From Pelecanus crispus (Eukaryota; Chordata; Aves; Pelecaniformes; Pelecanidae): DNA of 64,000 nucleotides. The DNA is taken from the NCBI RefSeq assembly GCF_030463565.1, contig NC_134646.1, positions 61,087,710-61,151,709 of the forward strand. Direction: 5' to 3'. This document shows, piece by piece, positions 1 through 33,716 of this stretch. Both the position numbers and the translations under genes were made by a program. The notes under the pieces are model-generated. The model was not told the DNA's origin and ran no database searches. It saw only the letters and a program-made list of their open reading frames with translations. Positions within the stretch are counted from its first letter, which is position 1. Each line of letters begins with the position of its first letter.

Positions 1-6870
<6,870 letters not shown>

Positions 6871-7865
6871 AGTTTAATAGGTACTGAAGGAATTCTGTGG
6901 ACCTTATTAGTGATAACAACTGTAAGCCTGTGCTTTTTTTTAAGGAAAGATATTTTTCATAAACTAAAAACCAATTTTACACAAGAAATGGTACCTGGTA
7001 CATGTGAATTCAGTCTATTTTCAAATCTCTATTTTTATAGCAATTTTTTTTTAGTTACTGAAGATGGTATAGACCTGTTTTTAATAATGAATCATCTTTT
7101 AAGTGGAAAAGTTACCTTCAAACTGCAGACTTCTGCTTCCAGAAATGTTCCTAAACTGCACTTTAATTGTTTCAAGTGATATGAAAGCAAAAGAAATAGA
7201 GTATCTTTTTGGCTTAGTCCAGTTATGGACAGCAATCAGGAACTTTGGTCTCACCCATTTTGTTTCATTTTGTTTTCGGGTAGTTCTTTGCCCAGTTAAA
7301 TGCTTGCTCTAACTGGCATTGAAGTCAAAAGATAAGTTCTAAGTGAATTTGGTAGGATTTGGGTTGAGCCCTAAAATAGAGCTGACTGCAACAATAGTAC
7401 CCTGATCCTGGTTGGGATCAGTTGGCACTGATGCAGTCTAAACTGCCTCTGTTGGGAGGCCGGATAATTCTGCAGGCATCTGTCATATAATTAATAACAG
7501 TGAACTAGCAGCTATAAACTGATCCACTGGCAGATCTTTAGTTTTGATTCTTTGGTTGTCTTGCCTACATTCCATGTGCAGCCACATAAATTATTGATCT
7601 AATCAGATTCCTGGGGCAAGTTTTTCTGAAGTTACAGCAATACAACCCATCTTCAGCAGAGGAACATTCTGCTTGTTTGAACATTGAATTTAAGCAGAAT
7701 TACTTTAATCTGGTGTCAGTCCAAGTAGAAAGCAAGTGTTGGCTTCAAAGCTACCTGATAGTTATTTTTTTCCTTCCTTTCTGCTTACATACTTCAACTG
7801 AAAGCAGCTTTCTTAATGAATCTGCAAAAATTACTCTCTGCTGTTAAGAAATGATTAAAAATAAA
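6871..7865 (+). other. UGDH: UGDH 3' UTR to a candidate poly(A) signal
   Basis: Non-coding, AT-rich sequence follows the UGDH stop. The first clear AATAAA I see on this strand is at 7860-7865, giving a 3' UTR of about 1 kb. Another AATAAA at 9762-9767 could serve a longer form. The true end cannot be fixed from sequence alone. Confidence 0.5.
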
Positions 7866-10800
7866 AATTCAGCCCCATAAGTTAGTCAGCTTGCTACCTC
7901 ATTTAATTAGCAGGAATGAATACTTCCTATGTTATCTTGATATTTTTGCCTTTACGTTATTTCTACTTGTTTTTATTATTCTCAATTGGCCAGTGCTATT
8001 AAAACCCTTGAGATGACAGAGCTTGCGTTTGGCTTGTTGCATGGGGTTGTGAAATGGAGGGGAGGGTAGAGAAGGATGACAATGAACAGGTTTCAGACTA
8101 GAACGCATAGACATCTTAGTTGAATAATAGTAGTGTTGGGATGTTAGAGAATCGTCCTGTAACGAGTCACATAATACCTTCTGAATTTATTCAACGGGTG
8201 TGCCTTCAAGTATGCTATATCAATAGTTAAACAGAGCATAAGATCAGTGTCATCTTGGCAACGAGTGTTATCAAAACTATTTACCCACAGAAATGTAGAT
8301 ACAATTTAAGCTCTAGGACAGCTATTTGAAGATTTAAGGAAGTTGTATAACAACTTGAGTAAACAATGCAAGACGACGTTATTTGACTGAAATAGCTGTA
8401 TCTTTGAACCAGATGCTTTCAGATTCTGCATGTTAATGGCTTCCACACAGGGACTTCTTATGCAGTGCTCGCTCAGCATTTTGGGCAAATATGCCTCGGG
8501 CTTTTTGTCCTATCATAAGATTCTTCTGTGAGGAGCGCATCAGCAGCCACTCAAAGTGAGTAGGAATTATGGGCACTTAAACTGTCATCTTTCATCATGC
8601 CGTCTCCTCTTCCCGATTCACTAGTGCTCCTCTCATACAACACCCGCAGAGCAGGGACAACCCTGTGATAAAGTTGTGGTATTTGTAAGCATTGTGGTCC
8701 TACTGGTAGATCACCCTGTCTTTGCAGGTAGGTATCTTCTTGACTACCTCTGCCCCCGTAGCACCTGAGGGCAAACTGGTCACTTCTCCTTGGAGATTCA
8801 GAAGAGACTACTGACAAGTTTGTGCTCGAAGGGTCTCTTGTCCTGACCTATGTTCAGGGTAGCACAGCACTGCTTCAGGCCTCAGCTTAACAGGGAGGGT
8901 GAGCAGAGGCTTCAGAAAATCAGGATGCTTTTCAGAAACTTGCACACAGCTGTAATCGTGGTGCCTCTCTATGGGACCTGTCCTCATTGGTTTGAAGTAG
9001 ACAGATGAACCATTAAACTCCTGTGTTTAATGCTTGCTTCAGCATTGCTCCTGTTAGGAATGTGCAAGAGCGGTAAGGCTGATTGATGTTCCCCAGGCTC
9101 CCAGTGGCTTTTCACATGCCGTCCCAAACAGACAGAGGAACTAGGTGCTATACCCCTATTCTGTTTCTCCTACAGACTTAGTCAAAGCCTGGATAGTGAC
9201 TCATGGCTTAATTGTAAAGAAGATAAAGAATGGGGAAGTTCATTATAGTGGGATCACTCTAACTCCCCTTTCTTAGGAAAGAGGGAAAGGCAGATCCTTT
9301 CTGAAAGCAACAAGGGGTAAAACTGGTACTGGCATTTCCCTTGCTTTCTTGGAGAGTCAGCTTACTCGGTTTCTTGGCGGCTGCTTTCTTTTAATGGGAC
9401 ACTGGCATTATGGGATGAATCGAGTCTGAACAGCTGTTGGTGCATGCCTTGAGGATACTGAAATACTTAGCTTGCATATATATACAAGAGAACCTTACCA
9501 CGGGCCGAAAGAGCAAGCTTCAGAAGCTTTTGCAGCACTCTGAATTATAAGCTGTCCCCTTCAGAGTACAGTTGCCAGGGAAATAAGAATCGGAGATGAC
9601 TTGCATTCCTGCTTTCAAGGCTTGAGTGGCGCATTTAAGAGATGCGTTTTAATGCTATCGAGTCTTTGTCTATGGGATCTTACAGCATGTAATTCTTGAT
9701 GAGAATTGTGTAATATGAGTAATGGACTCCTGTGCTCTGAAATTCTTTTTATGGGGTTCTTAATAAAATGAAATCCCACAGTAACACTGCTTTTCACTGC
9801 AAAAATGCGAATACAACAGGTGAAGCAAATCCAGCTTAAATACAAGCCTATGAATAGTATGATATAGGCTGCATAAATTAAGTCTTACCCAAGACATGCA
9901 TAGACAAATTGTAAATGCCAGGCAAGATGTACAATTTTTCTTTTGTGCATGTGTGTTCAACCCTTTGTGCGGCTAAAACCAGCCTGGTTCCAGGCATATG
10001 ATAGGCAAGAATATTGCAAGTGAATAGGACAAGCTCATTTTTGACAACAACTAGTTAGTATAGGAGCAGTTAGCGGTGAGATTTTGTACTGGCCAACAAG
10101 TTTATACTTCTGTCTGTCACTTGAGGTTCTTCTGTTGATCTGGAATTTACAGTAGTGCTATAATCTTGCTCAACAGCTAAAGCTTGAAATTAATTGTAAA
10201 GCCATGCAGGAAAGCATAATGGATTATCTGTGATTGCTTTAGGAATATGGGAGTCAATTTTCATTACTTGCTTTTTCTATTCCAAACAGAATTTTTATTG
10301 CAAGTTGAACATCTGCAATAAGTTGCCACCTATTGTAGTAAAGAAGCATAAATACTCCACATTTTATTTTTAAATGAAGGGGACACCAATATTAATTATT
10401 GATCAAGGAGGAAAAAAATTTAAAACTATTCTTAAATAAACACTCTGGCTTTGTTGATTTAACCTGAAGACTTGAAGTCACTGGAAGATGCAGCAGTTCT
10501 CTAGTCAGCTGCACAATATTTAATTATGCTTCACACAGTGTGGTAGACTGATGTAATGATGCTAAAAAAGACCATTCTTTTAAAGTGTCTGTGTCAACTT
10601 GAAATCATATTCCGAAAACTCAGTCTGATGTTTTCCTGATTGCAAGGAAGATTAATATTTCTTAAGATATTTTATGGCTGCTTTGTGAAACAAACTGACA
10701 GAATGAAGTGATTGACGTACAAAAAGAAAATGTCACTAAACATAAAACTTAATCGGAAACAAAACTGAGATAGTCGTGAAACCTGTGCTGAATTTATAAC

Positions 10801-11185
10801 CAGGAGTTCTGTGAGAGTTTGGTGCTTTAACATAGTTGTGAAACAACTAAATGGGCAATAAGGAAGGAAGGTAGTTGTAAAAGCAGTATTTCTTAACTAG
10901 GAAAAAAAACTTTAAGACTTGACACTTTTATAGTACAAATTGTGAGAGATCCTCAAAGACAGTTGAAAACAAACAAACAAAAATCTATGAAGTCAAAATG
11001 TGCCTGCTTTCCTCAGAAACCACAGCAAAAGATGCAGTTAGAAAATAGCTTATATAGCTTCTGAAACTTGGTACCAGCTAGCAGACAGCTGTGTAAAAGT
11101 GTGAGATCATCTTCCAAACCACCCAGCAGCAATTCATAAAATAATTCTAACATGAAATACCATTGGACTGTGTTTCAGCATCATT
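7866..11185. other. UGDH/LIAS convergent spacer, first part
   Basis: About 3.3 kb with no supported gene. Short open frames occur on both strands, but none shows a recognised domain, codon bias or splice context. A candidate distal UGDH poly(A) signal is at 9762-9767. No transposon was recognised before the CR1 fragment that starts at about 11186. Confidence 0.6.
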
Positions 11186-11573
11186 GTCGAATGGTTTGGG
11201 TTGGAAGGGACCTTAAAAATCATCTAGTTCCAACCCTCCTGCCATGGGCAGGGACACCTTCCACTAGAACAGGTTGCTCAAAGACCCATCCAGCCTGGCC
11301 TTGAACACTTCCAGGGATGGGGCATCCACAGCTTCACTGGGCAACCTGTTCCAGTGCCTCACCACCCTCATAGTGAAGAATTTCTTCCTTATATCTAATC
11401 TAAATCTACCCTCTTTCAGTTTAAAGCCATTACCCCTTGTCTGATCACTACATGCCCTTGTAAAGTCCCTCTCCAGCTTTCCTGTAGGCCCTCTTCAGCT
11501 ACTGGAAGGCTGCTATAAGGTCTCCCTGCAGCCTTCTCTTCTCCAGGCTGAACAACCCCAACTCTCTCCAGAA
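11186..11573 (-). mobile_element. CR1 LINE 3' fragment (copy C, old)
   Basis: Read on the minus strand this is a typical CR1 3' end. It holds the last part of ORF2 (the '[10 protein letters not shown]' and 'RKKFFTxRVVxHWNRLP' type stretches, visible as DNA such as ggaacaggttgcccagtga), then the 3' UTR ending near ggttggaactagatgattt. The conserved tcccttccaacccaaacca motif closes it at 11186-11210. It is 5'-truncated at about 11573. It diverges more from the CR1 consensus than the copy at 22590-24675 and lacks that copy's composite tail, so it belongs to another subfamily or is older. Confidence 0.9.
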
Positions 11574-13588
11574 GCATTATTTCTCTCACTGTAAAGGTGT
11601 CATGGATAATTACTGTGCAATGTCCTCTTGCCCCAGTTTGGTAATAGCTTGTATGGCTCAGAATTCTTTTTTCCGTATTTCTGGTGTTGATACGCTGAAA
11701 GAGCAGTGACTTGGCAAAAGCTACAGTAATATTCTATTAAATGTGCTCTGTAGGAGAGTCAAAAACCATTATTTGTAGTAGGATCTCTAATAAAGGCTGG
11801 CAGCTGTTAACATGTGTGGGTATCCTGGAGTTAATGTCGCACCCCTCCCTGCCTGCTGCTGCAGAGGGAGTATTGAATTTCCTTGCCATAGTTGATAATA
11901 TTCCACTGCTCTGGTATTCGGTGTACTTCAGCTGAAGCAGGGCATTTTTAGGCTCAAAGTGTACCTGGTCTTTCCAAGACTAGTGGTCAGACTTTTTTTT
12001 TTACAAATTAAAATTTTAAAATTTATCCTTACTTTAAAATTTAATATTTTTTAATTTAAAAAAAAAAAGCCTTGCCTTTACAAAGTACAGATATTAAGAC
12101 TTCTGTTTCTGTGTTCTTCCACTCTGTTCTTTATGGCTCAGGCTGCTCTTCCCCTAATTTACACTGCCATTATACTGTTTAATTAGTACATTCCTTCTAG
12201 CTTAAGGCTATTTGTCTTCATAATGCTTTAGTATTGCTATACTTCATTTTGTGAAGTGTCAATTGTGCATCACTGGCCTCAGTGGTATAATCTGATTTTC
12301 GTTGTTCGTGACAATACCAAGTTTCTCCTGTATATTGCTAATTAGCTGCCTTACTTCTAAGATCTTGTTGAGTATGGGGTAGGTGGAGGGTCCACTCCAT
12401 ACAGACTACAGTCTTTTAGACAAGCACTACAGCCAACCATAGGATTACCTGCACGATGAGAGTTTGGGACCACATAAATTCCTGGCATGTTTCCCAGGTA
12501 ACTTCATAAAGATACAGCTTAAGCCAGTTCAAAAACTGTTAGCAATTGTCCATAGCAGACAACTGAGAATTATTAGGGAGAGATGCACTTTGAACTACCA
12601 TGACTGTAAAGAGAAGAATTTACAGCTGCCAATATACCATAAGCCATGTTTTTATTTCTGCTTGAGTTTAGTATGCCATGTAATGGATTTCACATTTCAT
12701 CTATGATACATTCACTCAGATTTAAGAGCCAGACCACGTTTCAAGGGGGCAGGTAACCAGACCAATCAAACACAACCACCACACCCTTAGACTGGGTTTT
12801 TAACTTTCCTTTAATGATGAGACCGTACCCGTGGAGGAGAAGCACGGTACAGAATAGCAGCAGCTCTGCATACCCAATACCGAAGAAGCACCCGTGCAAC
12901 TCGGTGGGGTTTGTTAGAGTCATATACCCAAACTAGGGGTGGCTCTATTTATGCTGTTATGGCAACTCTGATCCTCCATATGGTTTAAATTACACGGTAA
13001 ATTACAAGGCTAATTCTCTTGCCAGAAAGAGCTCTTGTTTTCTTCAGCTTGATACCTTGTGTTTCCCAAGGCTCACACTCTGAGACATGCAAGCACCTGA
13101 AAAGTATTCGCTCTCAGAATGGTACAGCTCATTTTCTTAAGATGCAGGTAAGAGATACCATCTCTTGAAGGAGCATTACCGACACTTTCTCTGGTGTGCT
13201 TCAAGATAGCCCTAATATGGTCCTTCGTCATGTACGCAGTCTTTAGAACTCCTCTGTTTCCCAGAGTCCCTGCAAACTTGTGTTACATAATGGTAAGATA
13301 CACCAAAATATCAATGCCTTTCAAATTACCTGTTATTAGCATCTTCAGAAATACCTAACTGCAGCAATATTGATGGTAGTATCAAACCTGTTTACTTAAA
13401 TCTGTCTTTTTTTTTTTCAGCTTACATTTCTTCCACCTCAGTTCTATCACTCTTTCAAAATCAGTTCTATTTTCCGACTTTTTGCTGAACGCTAAAAGTA
13501 CTATGTAGTTGTAGCCTTGCCAGAAGGAATTAGGTAAAATAGTGCGAAGTGGTTTGGTGAGAGGAGAGTGTTCTGGACAGATAGTAAG
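11574..13588. other. UGDH/LIAS convergent spacer, second part
   Basis: About 2 kb with no supported gene. It holds an imperfect inverted repeat at about 11991-12069, listed separately, and otherwise unremarkable AT-rich sequence up to the LIAS 3' end. Confidence 0.6.
11991..12069. repeat. Imperfect A/T-rich inverted repeat
   Basis: The left arm at about 11991-12024 (T-run, then acaaattaaaattttaaa) pairs with the right arm at about 12034-12069 (taaaatttaatatttttt, aattta, A-run), across a loop of about 9 bases. It resembles the terminal hairpin of a very small transposon, but no target duplication or known family was recognised. Simple A/T low complexity is an equally good explanation. Confidence 0.6.
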
Positions 13589-13700
13589 TTTATTCATACA
13601 TCTACCATCTGGTCTTCGGCATTGCTGGAACTGAGTATAATTATGCGCTGAAGAAAAGGATCCTTAAAACTGGCTGCTTTAAATAGGTTCACTCTCAGTT
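13589..13700 (-). other. LIAS: LIAS 3' UTR with candidate poly(A) signal
   Basis: The minus-strand AATAAA (tttatt on the plus strand) at 13589-13594 lies about 107 bases past the LIAS stop and is the nearest candidate poly(A) signal. Longer 3' UTRs ending further down are possible. Confidence 0.5.
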
Positions 13701-25372
<11,672 letters not shown>

Positions 25373-25577
25373 GGCGGCGCCCGCCGAGCAGCCGCACCGG
25401 CTCGCCCGGCCGGCCCGATCGATCGATCGATCGATCCCCTCAGCGCTCGGCCACCTCGCCTGCCCGCCTCCCGCAGCTCATCGGGCCTCGGCTACTCTTC
25501 CCTCTTGGACGGCTACCTCGGCGTGATGACGTTCGGCGGCCGGCAGCGGCTACAAGTACGTGATGACGTCAAGCGCA
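25373..25577. promoter_or_regulatory. Bidirectional LIAS/RPL9 promoter
   Basis: About 205 bp separate the LIAS start codon (minus strand, 25372) from the RPL9 pyrimidine-rich start (25578). The segment is a CpG island. It holds a (GATC)5 microsatellite at 25417-25436 and two CRE-like sites, tgatgacgtt at about 25524-25533 and tgatgacgtca at 25561-25571. The second, a full CRE, ends 6 bases before the RPL9 TOP tract. No TATA box was seen. The sequence around the LIAS ATG (gacatggcggcgcc on the plus strand) contains an ATGGCGGC element that resembles a YY1 site. Confidence 0.8.
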
Positions 25578-25604
25578 CTCTCTTTCCGCTCTGCCCGCTG
25601 CGAG
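25578..25604 (+). other. RPL9: RPL9 non-coding exon 1 with 5' TOP
   Basis: A pyrimidine tract ctctctttcc (25578-25587) begins with C, as in the 5' terminal oligopyrimidine starts that put ribosomal protein mRNAs under mTOR control. The exon ends at the donor cgag|gtgagg (25604/25605). It joins an acceptor at 26010, one base before the start codon. The exact start site is inferred. Confidence 0.7.
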
Positions 25605-26011
25605 GTGAGGCGGCGGCCGGCGGCGGAATCCGGGGCCATCCGCGGCGGGCAGCCCCCCGAGCGCCCCGCCCGGCCGCGGGCAGCCTCCCGGGACGGCGCC
25701 GGGCCCCGCCGCCGCGCCCTGCCCCAGGCCCTGCGGGAGGGAATCCCCGGGGCGGGGGGCTGGGCCCGGGCCCGGGCTGGGCCGCGCTCTGGGGCCGAGC
25801 GCTGCGGCCGCCGCTCCTTGCCGCTCCTCCGGGGCCTGGGCGGGATGTGTCGGTGCTGGGAGCGGAGCCCGGCGCCGCGGCGGCTCCTGGGGGGGTCGGG
25901 GCGTCGGGTCGGGGCGCCGTGGTTGCGCGTTCCGGCGTATGTGCGGGGGAGGAGCGGGGAAATGGGCCTCGCCTGCGGGGTGTGCAGCTCCTCTGGGTTG
26001 TCCTTTGCAGG

Positions 26012-29724
<3,713 letters not shown>

Positions 29725-30860
29725 AACTCCACTAGGTTGGTATCATCTTAACGCAGATGGTACATCTTCCTTGCAGAGATGGTTACTCAATCGGGGGACT
29801 TGACAAGGCTTATCTACTTAACAAGGCTGTGGTTTGAGCAGCTTCCCAACAGGGATGCAGTTGTGCTTGTAAAAGGCATCAAAAGAAGTATCATACAACT
29901 TCAGTTTTGCTAGGTCTCTTGACAGCAACTTTCCATCTCTCATCAACTTGGTATTACGCTGCTGTACGGAGAAAGATCTAACTCTGTAGGGCTAATCTAA
30001 GGGCTGTATTCTGTGCTGTGAATGCTAGTTACGATGGTGGCTGAGAATTTAAAACCAGCTGGCCTAGCGTGACAGACTGGTTTAGAGCTGTTTATGGACA
30101 AGACTTTTCTTAAACTGATGTTCCTCCTGGTTGGACACTAAAAAAAGTGGTCAGCACATAATTTATATAGAAAGATCTTCTGTGTAGTTTGTGTGTTAGT
30201 GCTTGTAAACAAAGGCCAGTTTAACAAGGACAACTATTTATGTTGCGTATGTACATTTGTTACTGAAGTCAAGTACAAGGATTCGGGGATAATTGAAGAA
30301 TTTAAACTGCTAAAGGAATTTGATGCACTTCAGCTATGTATGGTTCCATGTGTGGTACAGAACACTTGTGCAGGGTGAGACAGCCTGACTTGCAAGTAAA
30401 ATAAATGTTGTGTGCCTTCTGAACTGAAGCTTGAGACAGAGGGTGCAGATGAACTGAGTTTCATAAACTAGTTTTTTTTTATCAACAGCCACTTGCAAGC
30501 TGTTCCTTGAAAGACGGAACAACTTGTTACCTGCTTGTTAAACAGTCATGAGCTGTTGTGTTTGAAGGCATCTTTAAGTAATCTTGTCTGAGTAAAACTA
30601 AGCAAATTCTTTGAGCTATTAATGTCTGTCTTGCATCAAAACTATCAGATAAATTAACTTGTCATATGTCTATACACTTTCAATTTCACATCTGCAGTGG
30701 TAAAACCTTTCTAAAAGCTCTTAACTTTTTATTTACAGTTGTCTGGATCCTGAAACAAACCATCATGAGACATCACATCAGCAAGTACCAGCTTAAAGAA
30801 TCTGATACAAAACCTGAACACCATGAGATATTTAATAAAATAAAATGTATTTCATATCTT
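29725..30860 (+). other. RPL9: RPL9 3' end: probable spliced 3' UTR and poly(A) signals
   Basis: Eleven bases after the stop there is a possible donor, ctag|gttggt (29735/29736). A good acceptor, tttatttacag, ends at 30738. The proposed terminal exon runs from 30739 to about 30860, with aataaaataaaa at 30834-30845. Its first bases, ttgtctggatcctgaaa, look like the mammalian RPL9 3' UTR as I remember it. The stop would be only 11 nt before the last junction, so nonsense-mediated decay is not expected. An alternative AATAAA at 30400-30405 would serve an unspliced form. Confidence 0.6.
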
Positions 30861-33289
30861 GGCCTCTTTTTTTCTTTTTAAAAAGAACTAAATGGTAATT
30901 GCATGAACCCGTTCAAGATCTTTGGCTGTTGGAGAAGCAGATTGTCACAGGGTGATGCGAGATCATGTTAGCGCTGTGTACTTGTTGCTTACCAGCCTCT
31001 GAGAACACTTGGACTGAATGAAGTGTGATGGTTTGGAAACATGCCAGTGGAGTGTGGGCCCAGCGTGTGAAGCCATGAAGTGCAAGTTTTAAATGGTAGC
31101 ACTAAGAAATAGCAAAATCACTGTTCTTGCAGAAAGGAGAGTAGTGTTCTTTATCATTTCAGAACCTCAAACTCCAAAAACTGATTTCTGTGTACAATTT
31201 CTGGAGGGGAATTCAAACTTCTGATGACAGATTCTGAAGTAGGTTAAAAACAAAACTGGAATCAGTAGAACCAGATTTATAAGACCATTTAAATTAAATA
31301 CAGAGAGAGAAGTAGTAGTCTGAAAATAATGATGCTTTAGCTATATTGCTCAATTAAGAAAACACAGGACTTGACCTCAGAGTTCAGGTGGAGCTTATTG
31401 CTGAGTTTCACCAACACTGGTTTGTGCCCTCTGGGGATACAGCTCTGTTTTTTTTCTTGGTTACTAATCTTGCCACCTAGCAACATCTAGTTGGGGTTTT
31501 GTGCTATTTCTGTGCCATGGTAAAATCCACATTGTCACTTGTTACATTCAATTTTGAAAAAAGATTCACAGAAAATACTGGGGTAGTGCAGAAACGTACT
31601 TGGTAACAAGTGGCTAAAGCTTAACATTGAGGAAAGCATCTATGCATGCCTGAGAAATTCAGAAAATTGCCCAAAGCCCCTACTTGCATGATTCTACCAA
31701 GTTCAACAGGGGTGTGCGGTACCGGTGTGTCAGCCTGGAAAAGTAGTGGTGCTAAACTGCAGATGTAGACTTTGTACCTGGCCTGCTGAACGCTTTTAAG
31801 ACAGGTTCTTGTGTGGTTTGAATTGTGCAGCTAAAGGAGTCTTCCAAAATTCTCTGTGCTCCCACAATGCATGCAGAATTCAAGGGAGTTTCCCTGTAGC
31901 CTGCTTCAGTTTGATTCCCTGCTTGCTGCGAGTGGTAACTAGTGAGTGGGTGCGGGTGGGATGCATGCACCTCTAACAAACACCTGTGCTGTTTGCTGCG
32001 CTGGTAGGACATTTTATAGTGTAAAGTGGGTCAGAGTCCCTCATTTTACTAGTACTTAACCTTTTGAATTAATTAACCTTCTGTGATGTTGACCAATACT
32101 TGAAATATAATGGAGAAAGAGTCTCATGGATTTATGAACTGAGACTCAAGGCTGGGTCAAGTATTGGGAGTTTGGGGTTCAGTCGATCGCACGTATCCTC
32201 AAAGTAGCACTTCCACAAAGTTTCTAGTAGTCTGTAAGTGGCTGCAATGCTTTATCATTTATGCCATCATTTACTTTATCATAGTACATTATCATTTACC
32301 TTGAGTTTGATGCTATCTTGTGTGTTCAGATGCAGTTAGAAAAGACAATGTGTTCATATGCCTCATCTCTTCAGAAGCACCAGGGAACAGATAAAGTGCA
32401 TCTGTTTTGGGGACCCTAAGACTGAGGTAACTAGCTCCTAATGGGAACAGGTTGGGGGTTTCACTGGGTCGTGTAAATGGTACTAGCCACTGGAAAACAA
32501 GGCTGTAAAGTGCAGGAAGGCAGTAGGAATTTAACTGATGCCTCTTTTTGCCATTCTTTCAATTTCTAGAGCAGCTTCTCTACCTCTCTCCAGAGATGTG
32601 TGATACCCACCTGGGCAGTGAGGGTCTGAGCATGCAGTTTGATGCAATGATTGAAAAGGCTGGTAAAAACTGGGAAACATGGGAAAACATGGGAAAAACT
32701 TGGGCTCATTTTGAGATGACCAAAACCAGACCAAGGGAAACCTCTGGGTTTGGTTGCTGAACAGTTTAAATGAGATTAGCAGGTTCATTTATCTTTTAAG
32801 AGCATTATGCCTGCATTGGTAGCTTTTGCTTAATGCAGCAATAGCCATAAACTCCTCTCATGGTTTTATCCCATCCATGGTTTGCACTGGCACTTGACCA
32901 GAGCTAAGATGATAATGTATATTTATTTCTATGAAAAGGTGCAATTTAGAATTATTTTCATCACTCTCTTGAGTAGATTGATAGTTGCTATTTATTTTCT
33001 GTTAGTTCTCTGCTAGGAAAAATTCTTACGGCTGCCCCATTTTGGAGGTGAAAAAGAGTGATTGTGTATTATTTTGACTTGTCTCCTGTGCGTCCAGTTA
33101 CATTTGCTTAGAATGTTCACATCTGATCTCTACTTCACCCAATACGTAAGAGATACAGGTATGTTGGTCAATAATGGAGTTGTTGCATTTGTTCTTTAGA
33201 GGTATCTCCAGAAGCTGGCCCAGCACATTTCATTCTTGGCGTTGTACTTAGTTGGAAGTTTGTGGGTTTTAATAACACTTTTATTTGTA
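30861..33289. other. RPL9/KLB convergent spacer
   Basis: About 2.4 kb between the two gene ends. No supported gene, RNA or transposon was seen. A short repeat of tgggaaaaca-type units lies at about 32668-32705. The KLB transcript may extend into the upper part. Confidence 0.6.
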
Positions 33290-33716
33290 AACCCTAACAA
33301 CTGCAGTTTCATGCTCAACAACATTCATGATATGAAAATACATCACAAGATGCTTTGGTCCAAAGAGGTTCATAGAAAAGTGCATATCAGTTCTCACAGC
33401 TTAATCTTTCTTTTCAAGTCAAACTGTTATTCCAAGGCACAGGACAGTCATAAAATTTTCTTTTTTTTTAAATAGATGAATTTTACTTCTACATACAGAA
33501 GGTGGATAAAAGTAAAAAGTAATTTCATCAGAAAGAAATGTTGTCATAGCTCTTCTTCCTGTGCATACAATTACTTTCCGTTTTTCCAACAAAATGCTTG
33601 GTGTGTATGACTGGAGTGACTCATGTAGTGCTTTTCTACAGTTGTCTGATCTGTGTCATCTTCTGCAGAATGCACACAGTGATGGATCTCACTGACAGTG
33701 GGCTCGTGCCCCCTTT
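33290..33716 (-). other. KLB: KLB 3' UTR to a candidate poly(A) signal
   Basis: Non-coding sequence after the KLB stop. The first minus-strand AATAAA I see is at 33290-33295 (tttatt on the plus strand). Others at 32991-32996 and 32922-32927 could be used instead. Confidence 0.45.

Noticed and set aside
8551-8817. 88-codon minus-strand open frame in the UGDH/LIAS spacer
   Set aside because: No homology, no signals; expected by chance in several kb of spacer.
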